The notes: generated by a model from the letters alone, not told the origin. DNA of 64,000 nt from Natronococcus pandeyae (GCF_008122205.1 NZ_PHNJ01000012.1:62001-126000), one strand, 5' to 3'; shown: positions 36,435 through 45,854, numbered from the stretch's first letter. Made by a program: numbers and translations.

Positions 36435-36919
36435 ACTGCGTCCTCACCCTCGCTCTCGATCGCGAGTCGGCGCAGTTCTTCGCGGAGCGTTTCGGCTCGT
36501 TCTGGGGTCAGTCCGGGAATCGCTACGTCGGCGCTTCGGGAGCCTGCCGTGTAGACGACGACGGTCGAGAGTCCGGCCGTTCGCTCGAGCGGCGACCGTC
36601 GGGAGTCGACGTGCTGGACGCGGACGTACGGGACGACCGTCTTGATGCGGGTGAAGACGCCTCGCTCGATGAACAGCCCGTCGTCCTGTACCTCGAACCG
36701 CCAGACGGAGTAGCGGAGCCAGGCGACGATGAGACGAACGATAGCCAGGATCACGGCGAGCGCGACGGCTCCCGGGACGAGCAGATCCGGTGGGTTTCCC
36801 CAGAAATCGGTGATAGAGAGCAACAGCGCTCCTCCCACGATGAAACCGCCGGCGAGACTGGCCCGGAAAACCGCCATAATGAGCCAGACGACGCGGACCC
36901 GTGGGTTGAGTCGTTCCAT
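36431..36919 (-). CDS. PH-domain (YdbS-like) membrane protein, pair 1 small subunit
   Basis: A 162-residue protein with two N-terminal spans (AVFRASLAGGFIVGGALLLS; LVPGAVALAVILAIVRLIVA) and a bPH2 domain: FEVQDDGLFIERGVFTRIKT, VPYVRVQHVDSRRSPLERTA, STVVVYTAGS. It starts MERLNPRVRV, like its paralogue at 41248-41709. An ATGA overlap with the large subunit indicates coupled translation and probably a complex. Confidence 0.85.
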   Translation of the reverse strand: MERLNPRVRVVWLIMAVFRASLAGGFIVGGALLLSITDFWGNPPDLLVPGAVALAVILAIVRLIVAWLRYSVWRFEVQDDGLFIERGVFTRIKTVVPYVRVQHVDSRRSPLERTAGLSTVVVYTAGSRSADVAIPGLTPERAETLREELRRLAIESEGEDAV

Positions 36920-36972
36920 AGCTCCCGAAATGTTCGGTATGAGAATAAAGAGTGGGATAGCGGATCCGGGCG

Positions 36973-37440
36973 TCAGACGATATCACGAGCACGAAGGAAC
37001 GACACCTGGCGATACATCCGGCAGCCGAGACAGATACCGGTCACCGCCGCGAGTCCAGCGGCCAGTCCGACCAGCGCGGCGATGGCGAACCCGAGAGTGG
37101 GAACGCCCGCGAGAAGCAACAGGATGGCGAGTCCGGATCCCGCCGCACCCAGGAGTTTCGCGAACCGGTGCGGTGCTGCAGGCTCACGATGCTCCGGTCG
37201 GCCGACGATCGGGATCACGAGGCGTTGCCAGAGGAACCGATAGAGGTCGAACCGCCAGCCGGAGAGCACCGAGACGCCGAGGATCACGGCGACGGCACCA
37301 ACCAGTATCGGCTCACCGAGCCCGACACCGAGTAACAGGAGCGTTGCGGTGATCGACTGGCCGAACCGAGGGGCTCGAGGGTCGACGAGCGTGGTACTCG
37401 AGTCGTTCGTCCGATCGGTCTGTACTTGGGTACTTGTCAC
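36973..37440 (-). CDS. DUF4395-family membrane protein
   Basis: A 155-residue protein with the DUF4395 signature (VDPRAPRFGQSITATLLLLG) and four membrane spans. A short intermediate segment (FLWQRLVIPIVGRPEHREPA) and the pair CLGC (residues 139-142) occur late; related proteins in bacteria often accompany thioredoxin-like or DoxX proteins, but no such partner is adjacent. It precedes the PH-domain pair by 53 bp on the same strand. Confidence 0.8.
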   Translation of the reverse strand: MTSTQVQTDRTNDSSTTLVDPRAPRFGQSITATLLLLGVGLGEPILVGAVAVILGVSVLSGWRFDLYRFLWQRLVIPIVGRPEHREPAAPHRFAKLLGAAGSGLAILLLLAGVPTLGFAIAALVGLAAGLAAVTGICLGCRMYRQVSFLRARDIV

Positions 37441-37562
37441 ACACCCATTACGCGGTCGAACAGTATGAGTGCGCGGTCGTTACGAAAGCAGAGTGGCTAG
37501 AATCGATACCGTTCTGGAAGGAACGATAGAATGATCGGATCGAAATCGCCGTCCGGTCGACC

Positions 37563-37796
37563 TCAGTGCGTCGCTGTTCTGAGATCGTCGATCTGGAACA
37601 GGTCCTCTTGCAGTCCCGTCCCGTCGCAGGCTTCGTTCGGGCAGTCGTAGTGCCAGCCATCCTGGGTCGCGTCGCCCTCGCGGAAACGCTCGCCACATAC
37701 CTGACAGAACAGCTGTCCTTTCTCGCAGGTATCTCGGTGAAGTTCCAGTGCAAGTTCCGTCTGGAACGACTGATTACAGTCTCGACAGGTGTGCAT
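37563..37796 (-). CDS. C2H2-type zinc finger protein (HVO_2901-like)
   Basis: A 77-residue protein with an N-terminal C2HC/C2H2 finger (CRDCNQSFQTELALELHRDTC) and a second set CQVCGERF with WHYDCPNEACDGTG, giving two metal sites. This matches the HVO_2901 family as I recall it. It is probably a nucleic-acid-binding regulator. The ATG at 37796 removes an Arg-rich extension. The 300 bp upstream to fumC show nothing but a small GTGTG/CACAC hairpin. Confidence 0.8.
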   Translation of the reverse strand: MHTCRDCNQSFQTELALELHRDTCEKGQLFCQVCGERFREGDATQDGWHYDCPNEACDGTGLQEDLFQIDDLRTATH

Positions 37797-38099
37797 ATTT
37801 CGTCTGACGCGAGCGGTCCTCAAAATTGCTTGGGTTCGTTTCTTCCGTGCGGATAAGCAGTGATTCGGCTCCGCTACGCCGATTTACCGCGAACAGTCCG
37901 GGAAAAAAGAAGTATCGAACGCACTGTTTACTCGAAAGCGTGTTTCTCGAGTACTGGTAGCTGTGTGAATTCGAAACACACCCGAATTACCGTCGGTGAA
38001 CACTGTCAACTATTCGGTACGTTTGGCTGTTGGGTCGATATCAGTTCGAGAGACGAGGGATGAACGCGAGCGGTGAGTACGCGACCGCAGTGCTCCCGA

Positions 38100-39515
38100 T
38101 CAGTCGTCCTGGCCGAGGATTCCGCGGTGGGTCATCTTCTCGGGGTCGAGCACCTCGTCGGCTTCGTCCTCGTCGAGGTACCCCTTCTCGAGGACGACCT
38201 CCCGAACCGTCTTCCCTTCCTTGAGCGCGGTCTTGGCGACCTCGCTGGCCTTGTCGTAGCCGAGGTGGACGTTGAGCGAGGTGGCGAGCGCCATCGACTG
38301 CTCGACCTGGGTCTCACAGTGCTCGCGGTTGGCCTCGAGCGGATTGACGAAGCGCTCGGCGAAGACCTGACTCGAGTTCGAGATCAGTTCGGCGGACTCG
38401 AGGAAGTTGTGTGCGAGGACGGGCTTGTAGAGATTGAGGTCGATCTGGCCTTCGGCGGCGCCGGCAGAGACGGCAGCGTCGTTCCCGACGACCTGCTTGT
38501 GGACCTGGTTGACGGCCTCGGCGACGACCGGGTTGATCTTGCCGGGCATGATCGAGGAGCCGGGCTGGTTCTCGGGCTGTTCGATCTCGCCGAGTCCGTT
38601 TCGGGGACCCGAGGCGAGCAGGCGCAGGTCGTTGGCGATCTTGTTCAGCGAGCCGGCGACGACGCGCAGCGCACCGTGGGCCTCGGACATCGCGTCGTGG
38701 GCTGCCTGGGCCTCGAAGTGGTTGTCGGCTTCCCGGAACTGGACGCCGGTCTCCTTGGTGATGTACTCGGCGGCGCGGCCGGGGAACTCCTCGTGCGTGT
38801 TGAGGCCGGTTCCCGTCGCAGTTCCGCCGAGGGCGAGTTCCGCGAGGTGGTTGCGAACCTTGTCGACGCGGTCGAGTCCCTTCTGGATCTGGGTCCGATA
38901 GCCGCCGAACTCCTGGCCGAGCGTGACCGGAGTAGCGTCCTGGAGGTGGGTCCGACCCGTCTTGACGACGTCGTCGAACTCCTCTTCTTTCGCCTCGAGC
39001 GCCTCGCGAAGCGTATCGAGGGCGGGGATGACGTCCTTCTCGACGGCCTCGAGGGCGGCGACGTGCATCGCGGTCGGGATGACGTCGTTGCTCGACTGGC
39101 CGTAGTTGACGTGGTCGTTCGGGTGGACGACGCGGTCGCCGATCTCCGCACCCATGATCTCGGCGGCGCGGTTGGCGATGACCTCGTTGGCGTTCATGTT
39201 CGATGAGGTGCCGGAGCCGGTCTGGAAGACGTCGACCGGGAACTGATCGTCGTGCTCGCCGGCGATGACCTCGTCGGCTGCCTCGATGATCGCCTCCGCG
39301 ACGTCCTCCTCGATCAGTCCGAGGTCGCGGTTGGCCTGTGCGGCGGCCTTCTTGACGACGCCGAGCGCGCGGACGAACCGGCGACTGAAGCTGATCCCTG
39401 AGATGGGGAAGTTCTGGATAGCGCGCTGGGTCTGGGCGCCCCAGTAGGCGTCCACCGGCACCTGCATCTCGCCGAGGCTGTCCTCCTCGATACGGAACTC
39501 GTCGTCACGTGTCAT
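38100..39515 (-). CDS. fumC: Class II fumarate hydratase
   Basis: This 471-residue enzyme interconverts fumarate and malate in the citric acid cycle. The signature GSSIMPGKINPV lies near residue 320, with TGSGTSSNMNANEVIA near 105 and TGRTHLQDATP near 187. The length is normal for an oxygen-stable tetrameric fumarase. It starts 20 bp downstream of a PH-domain gene on the same strand, which suggests cotranscription with a membrane module of unrelated function. Confidence 0.97.
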   Translation of the reverse strand: MTRDDEFRIEEDSLGEMQVPVDAYWGAQTQRAIQNFPISGISFSRRFVRALGVVKKAAAQANRDLGLIEEDVAEAIIEAADEVIAGEHDDQFPVDVFQTGSGTSSNMNANEVIANRAAEIMGAEIGDRVVHPNDHVNYGQSSNDVIPTAMHVAALEAVEKDVIPALDTLREALEAKEEEFDDVVKTGRTHLQDATPVTLGQEFGGYRTQIQKGLDRVDKVRNHLAELALGGTATGTGLNTHEEFPGRAAEYITKETGVQFREADNHFEAQAAHDAMSEAHGALRVVAGSLNKIANDLRLLASGPRNGLGEIEQPENQPGSSIMPGKINPVVAEAVNQVHKQVVGNDAAVSAGAAEGQIDLNLYKPVLAHNFLESAELISNSSQVFAERFVNPLEANREHCETQVEQSMALATSLNVHLGYDKASEVAKTALKEGKTVREVVLEKGYLDEDEADEVLDPEKMTHRGILGQDD

Positions 39516-39535
39516 ACCCGAAGCGTTGCGACCGG

Positions 39536-41251
39536 TCAGGTAAAATCCACCGAAAAGCCGACGTCGTCGGCCCGAGCGCGCTCTCGCAGGGCCGACTGCA
39601 GGCGCTTCCTGCCGGTCCTGTGTGTATCGCGCGCGTCCTCGAGGTCGACGTCGTAGATGGTCGGCGTCGCCCAGAAGAACGTCCGCGAACTGGCAGTGTC
39701 GACGACCAGCGACGCCAGCCCGAGCCGACGCTGGAAGATCGATCGCCGCGTCGTGACGGTCTGGATGCGGTAGTACGGGATGACGGTCGTCCGCCGGCGC
39801 CAGAATCCGCGGCGGATCACCAGGTGATCCTCTCCAACGTAGTAGCCGAGGTGGACGTACCGCAAGTGCGCCGCCGGCGGCACCGCCGCGAAGACGATCG
39901 CGGCGAGATACCAGCGCTCGAGCGGCGTCACGTGGGCGATAGCAAAAACTATCCCGACGACCACGGCGGCGATCAGCGAGTATCGGACGAGGTATCGACG
40001 GCGGGCCAGCGGTGGCGGACTCTCGAACTTCGGCGTCTCGACGCCCGTGAGGGTCTCGGTGAACCGGTGGACGTGCGCCGTCCGAGCGAGGGGAACGGCG
40101 GACTGACTGCCACCGCTACTGTCGGGGCCGTAGCCGGCCGTCTCGACCCACAGGCCGGCGTACTCGATGGCCCGCTGGAGCGGGTTGTCGGTGACGGTTA
40201 CCGACTGAACTTTCTCGACCGGAATCGAGCCGCTGTAGCGCTGGAGGAGGCCGCGCTCGTAGACGAAGTCGTCGCCGACCCGGCCGAGTTGGAAGTCGTA
40301 GTACGTCGCGAACGTGTAGGCGACGCTGACCAGGTAGGTGATGACGATCCCGTTGATCGCCGAGACGACGGTCAACACGCCGTAGCTCTGTGCGTCACCG
40401 GTTGCGAGGTCCTCCGGGCCGCCGAACGGCTGCGAGATGGTGAGGAGCACCTCGAGGATCGAGTCGGTCGCGAGAAAAAAGACGAAGCCGACCGCCGCGA
40501 TCGCCGCCGGTCGCAGCGTCGTCAGCGAGTAGAGGAGGAGTTCCCGTGACTCGAGGGCAAACAGCCGCTTTCGCTGGGGCTCAGGCCGCCGATCGGTCGA
40601 CGGCGCTGGTCGTCGCTCCGCGGGCGGACGACCGGCTTCGTCGGGTTCGGTCGGTGCCGGGACCTCACTCTCCGACGACTCAGAGGGGGCCTCTCGCTCC
40701 GCTTCGGCGTCGACCTCGCTCGGTTCCGTCGGCTCTCCCGACTCCGCACGCTCCCGTGGCGCCTCGCCCTCCGTCGGTTCCGTCGAGGGGGTCTCGGAGC
40801 GGCCGTTCACCTGGGCCGTTCGGCGCCGAATCTGGTGTTGCAATCTATCGGCTTCGGACTTGCTGACGAAACTCAGGGCCGCCTCGCTGCTCCCACCGCC
40901 GGCCGTCTCGATGGTGACGACGGCGAGGCCGAGCAGCCGCTGGAACACGCCCTGCCGAACGTCGACGTTCTGGATCCGCCGGTAGGGGATCTCTCGGGAC
41001 CGGCGGGCGAACACGCCGGAGGCGACGTCGAACGTGTCCGGCGTGACGGCGTACCCGAACCGGTAGTAGTAGACGACACCGTAGGCGGCGCCGAGGAGAA
41101 AACCGAGCAACGCACCGAACGGCAACCACGCCATGCTGACGGGTTCGAAGACGCCCGCGAGTCCGATGACGAGAAAGACCGGGATCCAGAGCCAGAGCAG
41201 CCCGTACTGGATGGCGTACGTGAACGCGCTGAACGGATGGAGGCGGTTCAT
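39536..41251 (-). CDS. PH-domain (YdbT-like) membrane protein, pair 2 large subunit
   Basis: A 571-residue paralogue of the protein at 34857-36434. Shared landmarks are PDTFDVASGVFARRSREIPY with RIQNVDVRQGVF, DDFVYERGLLQRYSGSIPVE with KVQSVTVTDNPL, and GEDHLVIRRGFWRRRTTVIP. It differs by a longer Glu/Pro/Ser-rich insert between the first and second PH domains (residues 150-235). The four-base overlap with its small subunit is conserved. The start begins MNRLHPFSAF. Function unknown. Confidence 0.85.
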   Translation of the reverse strand: MNRLHPFSAFTYAIQYGLLWLWIPVFLVIGLAGVFEPVSMAWLPFGALLGFLLGAAYGVVYYYRFGYAVTPDTFDVASGVFARRSREIPYRRIQNVDVRQGVFQRLLGLAVVTIETAGGGSSEAALSFVSKSEADRLQHQIRRRTAQVNGRSETPSTEPTEGEAPRERAESGEPTEPSEVDAEAEREAPSESSESEVPAPTEPDEAGRPPAERRPAPSTDRRPEPQRKRLFALESRELLLYSLTTLRPAAIAAVGFVFFLATDSILEVLLTISQPFGGPEDLATGDAQSYGVLTVVSAINGIVITYLVSVAYTFATYYDFQLGRVGDDFVYERGLLQRYSGSIPVEKVQSVTVTDNPLQRAIEYAGLWVETAGYGPDSSGGSQSAVPLARTAHVHRFTETLTGVETPKFESPPPLARRRYLVRYSLIAAVVVGIVFAIAHVTPLERWYLAAIVFAAVPPAAHLRYVHLGYYVGEDHLVIRRGFWRRRTTVIPYYRIQTVTTRRSIFQRRLGLASLVVDTASSRTFFWATPTIYDVDLEDARDTHRTGRKRLQSALRERARADDVGFSVDFT

Positions 41252-41709
41252 ACTGCGTCGTCAGCCTCGCTCTCGACGGCCAGTTGGCGGAGCGTATCCT
41301 GCAGGTCCCGCGCCCGGTTCGGCGGCAGTCCGGGAATCCGGACGTCCGCGTTCCGCGAGCCGGCCGTGTAGACGACGACGCTCGAGAGTCCGAGCGCCCG
41401 CTCGATGGGGCCGAACTGCGTGTCGACGTGCTGGACGCGGACGAAGGGGACGGCAGTCTCGACGAACGTGATGACGCCGCGCTCGAGGTAGAGCGCGTCC
41501 GGCTGGAGTTCGAACTGCCAGACCTGGTAGAGCCGGATGGCGTAGGCGGCACCGAGGACGAGCGCGACGGCGACCACGCCCACCAGTCCGGCCGTCGGGA
41601 CGGCGGTGATCCAGCGATCGATGGCGACGAAGACGGCGCCGAGAACGATCGCCATGATCGCCGTCTGGGCGACCCAGAGGATCCTGATACGCGGATGAAG
41701 CGACTCCAT
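41248..41709 (-). CDS. PH-domain (YdbS-like) membrane protein, pair 2 small subunit
   Basis: A 153-residue paralogue of 36431-36919: MESLHPRIRILW, two spans, then FELQPDALYLERGVITFVET, VPFVRVQHVDTQFGPIERAL, SSVVVYTAGS and a conserved acidic ending (AVESEADDAV). It is first in a small operon with the large subunit and probably fumC. Confidence 0.85.
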   Translation of the reverse strand: MESLHPRIRILWVAQTAIMAIVLGAVFVAIDRWITAVPTAGLVGVVAVALVLGAAYAIRLYQVWQFELQPDALYLERGVITFVETAVPFVRVQHVDTQFGPIERALGLSSVVVYTAGSRNADVRIPGLPPNRARDLQDTLRQLAVESEADDAV

Positions 41710-41850
41710 ACGAGTATCCTATCAGGAGTGAAGGATAAACCTGCGGTTCGAGCCGGTGTTCGCCCGACGGGCGGCGCGTACCGACGCAGTGGGCGAACGA
41801 CTCCCGGACTGTCGCGACGGCGTATTTCGCCCGGCCATCATCGACCTCCG

Positions 41851-42102
41851 CTACTCGAGGTCCTCGTACTCCTCGGGCGTGTACGTCGAGAGCTCGAGCG
41901 CGTGGATGTCCGTCGTCATGTGATCGCCGAGCGCGTCGTAGACCTGCTGGTGTTGCTGGACCAGCGGGAGTCCCTCGAAGGAAGGCGAGACGACCGTCGC
42001 CGCGAGGTGATCGTCGTCGTGTTTGTCGCGTGCGTGTGTGACCGTCGCGTCGGCGTCCTCGAGTCCCGATTCGATGACTGCCTCGACGTCGTCTGGCTTC
42101 AT
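41851..42102 (-). CDS. BolA-family protein
   Basis: An 83-residue protein with the BolA fold pattern: MKPDDVEAVIESGLEDADAT, DDDHLAATVVSPSFEGLPLV and QHQQVYDALGDHMTTDIHAL. BolA proteins work with monothiol glutaredoxins in Fe-S cluster trafficking or as regulators. The invariant His of VxxxH is present in VQQHQQVY. It is divergent from the DUF7523-like gene. The ATG at 42102 removes an 11-residue Arg-rich extension. Confidence 0.9.
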   Translation of the reverse strand: MKPDDVEAVIESGLEDADATVTHARDKHDDDHLAATVVSPSFEGLPLVQQHQQVYDALGDHMTTDIHALELSTYTPEEYEDLE

Positions 42103-42163
42103 ACGGGATCGGTCGACCGCTCGGGGCAAAAACACCGCGGTCGACGGCGCGTGATCACGACGC

Positions 42164-42169
42164 TTATAT
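42164..42169 (+). promoter_or_regulatory. TATA box of the DUF7523-like gene
   Basis: TTATAT lies about 26 bp before the ATG at 42193, fitting a leaderless transcript and fixing that start. Confidence 0.55.
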
Positions 42170-42192
42170 CTATGCAGGGGTGTGCCACAGCT

Positions 42193-42705
42193 ATGTCACT
42201 CGCGAGCGAGACGCGCCGCGCCGTCGACGACCACCCGTTTCTCCTGGCCGCACTGCGGGCCGGCGTGGTGAACTATACCGCCGCCGCCCGATACCTCGAC
42301 GTCGATGGCGAGGCCGACGCGGTGGCGACGGCGATTCGCCGGTACGCCGAGGAGCTACCGGCGTACGAGACCGGGGCATGCGACGCCCGCGTCAGGATGG
42401 AAAGCGGAATCACGGCGGTTCCGATCGATGGATCCCATCCGGAAACCGCGCTGCTCGCCGTCGGCGGAACGTCGTTCAGGACCGACGGCGGCGATCTGAC
42501 CGCGATCGTCGCGACCGGCGCCGTCGATACGACCGCGCTCGCGGAGGCGCTACAGCACCTCTCGATCGAGGAAATTACACCGGTCGCCGCCGGCGTGAGC
42601 GAGGGCGCGATGATGATAATCGTCGATCGTCTCGAGGGGGCAAACGCGCTGCGCGCGGTCGAGGACGCGCTCGAGGCAGTTCCCCAGACGTATAGTACCA
42701 ACTGA
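42193..42705 (+). CDS. Conserved haloarchaeal protein (DUF7523-like) with MITE-derived C-terminus
   Basis: A 170-residue protein: residues 1-60 are helical (ETRRAVDDHPFLLAALRAGV, NYTAAARYLDVDGEADAVAT), the rest is alpha/beta and ends with a VAAGVSEGAMMIIVDRLEGA strand-helix, reminiscent of an ACT-like ligand-binding domain. I think this is the DUF7523 group; function unknown. The final codons YSTN and the stop are the left terminal repeat of MITE copy C, which begins at 42692. The insertion therefore sits exactly at the gene end. Confidence 0.75.
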   Translation: MSLASETRRAVDDHPFLLAALRAGVVNYTAAARYLDVDGEADAVATAIRRYAEELPAYETGACDARVRMESGITAVPIDGSHPETALLAVGGTSFRTDGGDLTAIVATGAVDTTALAEALQHLSIEEITPVAAGVSEGAMMIIVDRLEGANALRAVEDALEAVPQTYSTN

Positions 42706-42964
42706 AACGGTTTCCACACCGATCACGCTGTCCGCGGGTCTTGCTTGTGTCGCTCACGGGTCGTTCCTCCCCGTTCGCGTTGCGCGGTTCTCACTCACTT
42801 CGTGCTCACGGGTCGTTCCTCCCCGTTCGCGTTGCGCGGTTCTCACTCACTTCGTTCGTTCCGAACCGCGCTCGTTCCGAACCGCGCTCGTTCCGAACCG
42901 CGCTCGTTCCGAACCGCGATCCCGTCGTGCGATCAAGTGCGCACTGACGTTCAGCGGCTACTAT
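42692..42964 (+). mobile_element. MITE-like element, copy C
   Basis: 273 bp from ATAGTACCAACTGAAACGG to the reverse complement of ATAGTAGCCGCTGAAC. The interior has two copies of a 52-bp unit starting GCTCACGGGTCGTTCCTCCC (42757 and 42806 regions) and four GTTCCGAACCGCGCTC units. No coding frame of its own. The remaining 42965-43117 gap has no gene. Confidence 0.75.
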
Positions 42965-43117
42965 CGTCCTCGAGAACGGACTGCCGGAAAGTTACTTGCG
43001 GCCCGCTCACGGAGTGGTATCGATGACTGTCTCGAGAGCCGTACGGCCCCGTCCGGAACCGAACGATCGATCGTGTCCGCGGACGCCCGTCGGTCCCGAA
43101 CTCGGGGGGGAGAGCGA

Positions 43118-44095
43118 ATGAACGACGATCGGACGCAGGTGGCGATCGCCTGCCAGGGCGGCGGGAGTCACACCGCTTTCACGGCCGGTGTCCTCCGCGA
43201 ACTCCTCTCGCAGTGGCAGACCCAGGAGGAGACGTTCGAACTGGTCGGGATCAGCGGCAGTTCCGGGGGCGCGTTCAACGCGCTCGCGGCCTGGTACGGA
43301 TTCGTCACCGGCGACGAGACGAGGGGAATCGAGATCCTCGACGACCTCTGGGACGACATCGCTGCGAGCAACGTCGCAGACCAGCTATTCAACGACTGGG
43401 TGACGAGCTACGCCCGGCTCGCCAGTACCGGTGTCGGGCTCCCGCAAGTGAGTCCGTACTACTCACCGGCAGCCAGATGGAGTCAGGGGCAGCTCGCCGA
43501 CCTTCTCGAACGCCACATTCCCTTCACGAAGATTCCGGTCCTCTGTGCAGCCGAGGTGCCGAATCTGGTCGTCGGCGCAGTCAACGTCAACGCCGGCGAG
43601 TTCGTGACGTTCGTCAACGAAGACGTCACGGTCGACGCCGTCCTCGCTTCGGCCGCAGTACCGGGGCTGTTCGAGGCCGTCGAGATCGACGGCGACCACC
43701 ACTGGGACGGGCTGCTCTCGCAGAACCCGCCGGTCGGGGACCTGCTCTCCCTTCCCGGCGACCGGACGCCCGACGAGCTGTGGATCGTTCAGATCAACCC
43801 CCAGGTTCGGCCGGAGACACCGACCTCGCTTTCGGAAATCGGCGATCGACGTAACGAACTCGCGGGTAACATCTCTCTGAACCAGGAGCTTCGCATCGTC
43901 GAGCGGATCAACGAGTGGATCGAGAGCGGTCACTTCGACCACCCGGAGTACACGACGACGGAAGTCAAGCAGATCGAGCTAACGGGCTATCACCAGTCGA
44001 CAAAACTCGACCGCGACCCGGACTTTCTCGAGCAACTCGCGGCCGAAGGCGAGGAGCGAGCCGCGGCGTTTCTCGACGATCGGGCGGCCGACTGA
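43118..44095 (+). CDS. Patatin-like phospholipase
   Basis: A 325-residue protein with the patatin core: oxyanion-hole GGGSHTAFTAGVL, nucleophile motif GISGSSGG (GxSxG) near residue 46, and a late catalytic-dyad aspartate in WDGLLSQNPP. No signal peptide is present, so it probably acts on membrane lipids from the cytoplasm. The DGG/DGA triplet is DGL here, a modest variation. The 5' boundary at ATG 43118 excludes an Arg-rich upstream stretch. Confidence 0.88.
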   Translation: MNDDRTQVAIACQGGGSHTAFTAGVLRELLSQWQTQEETFELVGISGSSGGAFNALAAWYGFVTGDETRGIEILDDLWDDIAASNVADQLFNDWVTSYARLASTGVGLPQVSPYYSPAARWSQGQLADLLERHIPFTKIPVLCAAEVPNLVVGAVNVNAGEFVTFVNEDVTVDAVLASAAVPGLFEAVEIDGDHHWDGLLSQNPPVGDLLSLPGDRTPDELWIVQINPQVRPETPTSLSEIGDRRNELAGNISLNQELRIVERINEWIESGHFDHPEYTTTEVKQIELTGYHQSTKLDRDPDFLEQLAAEGEERAAAFLDDRAAD

Positions 44096-44175
44096 AAGGC
44101 GATCGACTGCGCCGAAAACCGACTCGAGCGGCGGCCACCACACTGCTTAACTGCCGTCCGGAAAAAATCAGGGTA

Positions 44176-45684
44176 ATGACCCTGCACGTGACGAACACGT
44201 TAACGGGCGAGAAAGAGCCGTTCGAGCCACAGGACCCCGAGAACGTTCTGCTCTACTACTGTGGCCTGACGGTCTCCGATCCGCCCCACCTGGGCCACGC
44301 ACGCTCGTGGGTCCACGTCGACGTAATGCACCGCTGGCTCGAGCATATCGGCTACGACGTGCGTCACGTCGAGAACTTCACCGACATCAACGAGAAGATC
44401 GTCGCCCGCGTCGGCGAGGACGAGTTGGGCGAGGACGAGGCCGACGTCGCGGAGACGTACATCGAGCGGACGCTCGCTGACATGCGCTCGCTCAACCTCC
44501 TGCGCGCGGAGGTCTACCCCCGCGTCTCCGAGCACGTCCCCGAGATCGTCGACCTCGTCGAGACCCTGATGGAGAAGGGGTACGCCTACGAGTCCAACGG
44601 CTCGGTCTACTTCGACGTCACCGAGTTCGACGAGTACGGCGCGCTCTCGAACCAGGATCTCGAGGAGATCGAGTCCCAGGGCGATCCGGACGAGCGCTCG
44701 GAGAAGCACAACCCCGCCGACTTCGCGCTCTGGAAGGCCGACGGCGTCGGTCCGGACGCGGTCGAAGAGCACCGCCACGAGGGTGCGGCACCCGCCGAGG
44801 AGTCCTGTGAGACCGCCCTGACCTGGGACTCGCCCTGGGGCGAGGGCCGACCCGGCTGGCACATCGAGTGCTCGGCGATGAGTATGACCCACCTCGGCGA
44901 GACCCTGGACCTCCACGTCGGCGGGCGGGACCTCGTCTTCCCCCACCACGAAAACGAGATCGCCCAGTCCGAGGCGGCGACGGACCAGCGGTTCGCGAAG
45001 TACTGGCTCCACTGCGAACTGTTCCAGATGGACGACGAGAAGATGTCCTCGAGTCTGGGCAACTTCGTCACCGTCGACCAGGCGGTCGACCAGTGGGGAA
45101 CGAACGTCCTCCGGACCTTCCTCACCGCCGGCGCGTACAACAACGTCCAGCTCTACTCGGACGAGACGATCGCCGAGGCCGAAGAGCGGTGGGATCGCCT
45201 CGAGCGCGCCTACGAGGCGGCCGTCGACGCCGTCGACTCGCCCGAGATGAGTGCGAAAGCCGCGGACGACGACCTCCGCGAGGCCGTTTCCGACGCCCGC
45301 GAGGAGTTCACGGCCGCGATGAACGACGACTTCAACACCCGCGAGGCGCAGTCGGCACTGCTCTCGGTCGCGACGGCGATCAACCGCCACCTCGAGGAGA
45401 CCGACGCGAGCGAGGGGTACGACTACCGCGGCCTCCGTCGGGCGATCGAGACCCTCGAGGAACTGGGCGACGTTCTCGGGCTCTCGTTCGAGGGCGACAC
45501 TGACGGGACGGCGACCCTTGCAGGCGACGTCGTCGAACTCGTCCTCGACGTGCGCGAGCACGAGCGCGAGGCCGGCGACTACGAGCGGGCCGACGAGTTG
45601 CGCGACGAACTCGAGGCGCTGGGGATCGAAGTGCAGGATACCGACGAGGGGCCGACGTATCGGCTCCCGTCGGGCGACGAGTAG
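44176..45684 (+). CDS. cysS: Cysteinyl-tRNA synthetase
   Basis: A 502-residue class I synthetase that charges tRNA-Cys. The HIGH-type motif is PHLGHARS, the zinc-binding cysteines and histidines include YYCGLTV, HIECSAMSM and PHHENEIAQ, and the active-site KMSSS lies near residue 290. The length is normal. A TATA-like GCTTAACT lies 26 bp before ATG 44176, so the in-frame sequence upstream is not coding for this protein. Confidence 0.97.
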   Translation: MTLHVTNTLTGEKEPFEPQDPENVLLYYCGLTVSDPPHLGHARSWVHVDVMHRWLEHIGYDVRHVENFTDINEKIVARVGEDELGEDEADVAETYIERTLADMRSLNLLRAEVYPRVSEHVPEIVDLVETLMEKGYAYESNGSVYFDVTEFDEYGALSNQDLEEIESQGDPDERSEKHNPADFALWKADGVGPDAVEEHRHEGAAPAEESCETALTWDSPWGEGRPGWHIECSAMSMTHLGETLDLHVGGRDLVFPHHENEIAQSEAATDQRFAKYWLHCELFQMDDEKMSSSLGNFVTVDQAVDQWGTNVLRTFLTAGAYNNVQLYSDETIAEAEERWDRLERAYEAAVDAVDSPEMSAKAADDDLREAVSDAREEFTAAMNDDFNTREAQSALLSVATAINRHLEETDASEGYDYRGLRRAIETLEELGDVLGLSFEGDTDGTATLAGDVVELVLDVREHEREAGDYERADELRDELEALGIEVQDTDEGPTYRLPSGDE

Positions 45685-45854
45685 TAGCCGGTCGCCGATT
45701 CGCACGATCGTCTCCGTTCTCGGGCGCCGCATTTCGACCACGAGCGCCTCGCCCTGCGAGCGAGGTAGGAACCGATTACCCCGATCGGGTAACTGGTTCA
45801 CCAGTGGGACTACCCACGTAACTTATACGTTAGAAAACGATGAACGAGAGTAGC

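Noticed and set aside
32980-36447. A 1155-codon open frame on the minus strand across the 5'-nucleotidase and PH-domain genes
   Set aside because: Its product is Arg/Pro/Gly-rich and lacks acidic haloarchaeal composition; the genes in the other frames have clear family motifs. It is a GC-rich shadow.
42193-42705. KEOPS subunit Cgi121 call
   Set aside because: Length is similar, but the sequence start and middle fit a haloarchaeal unknown family better.
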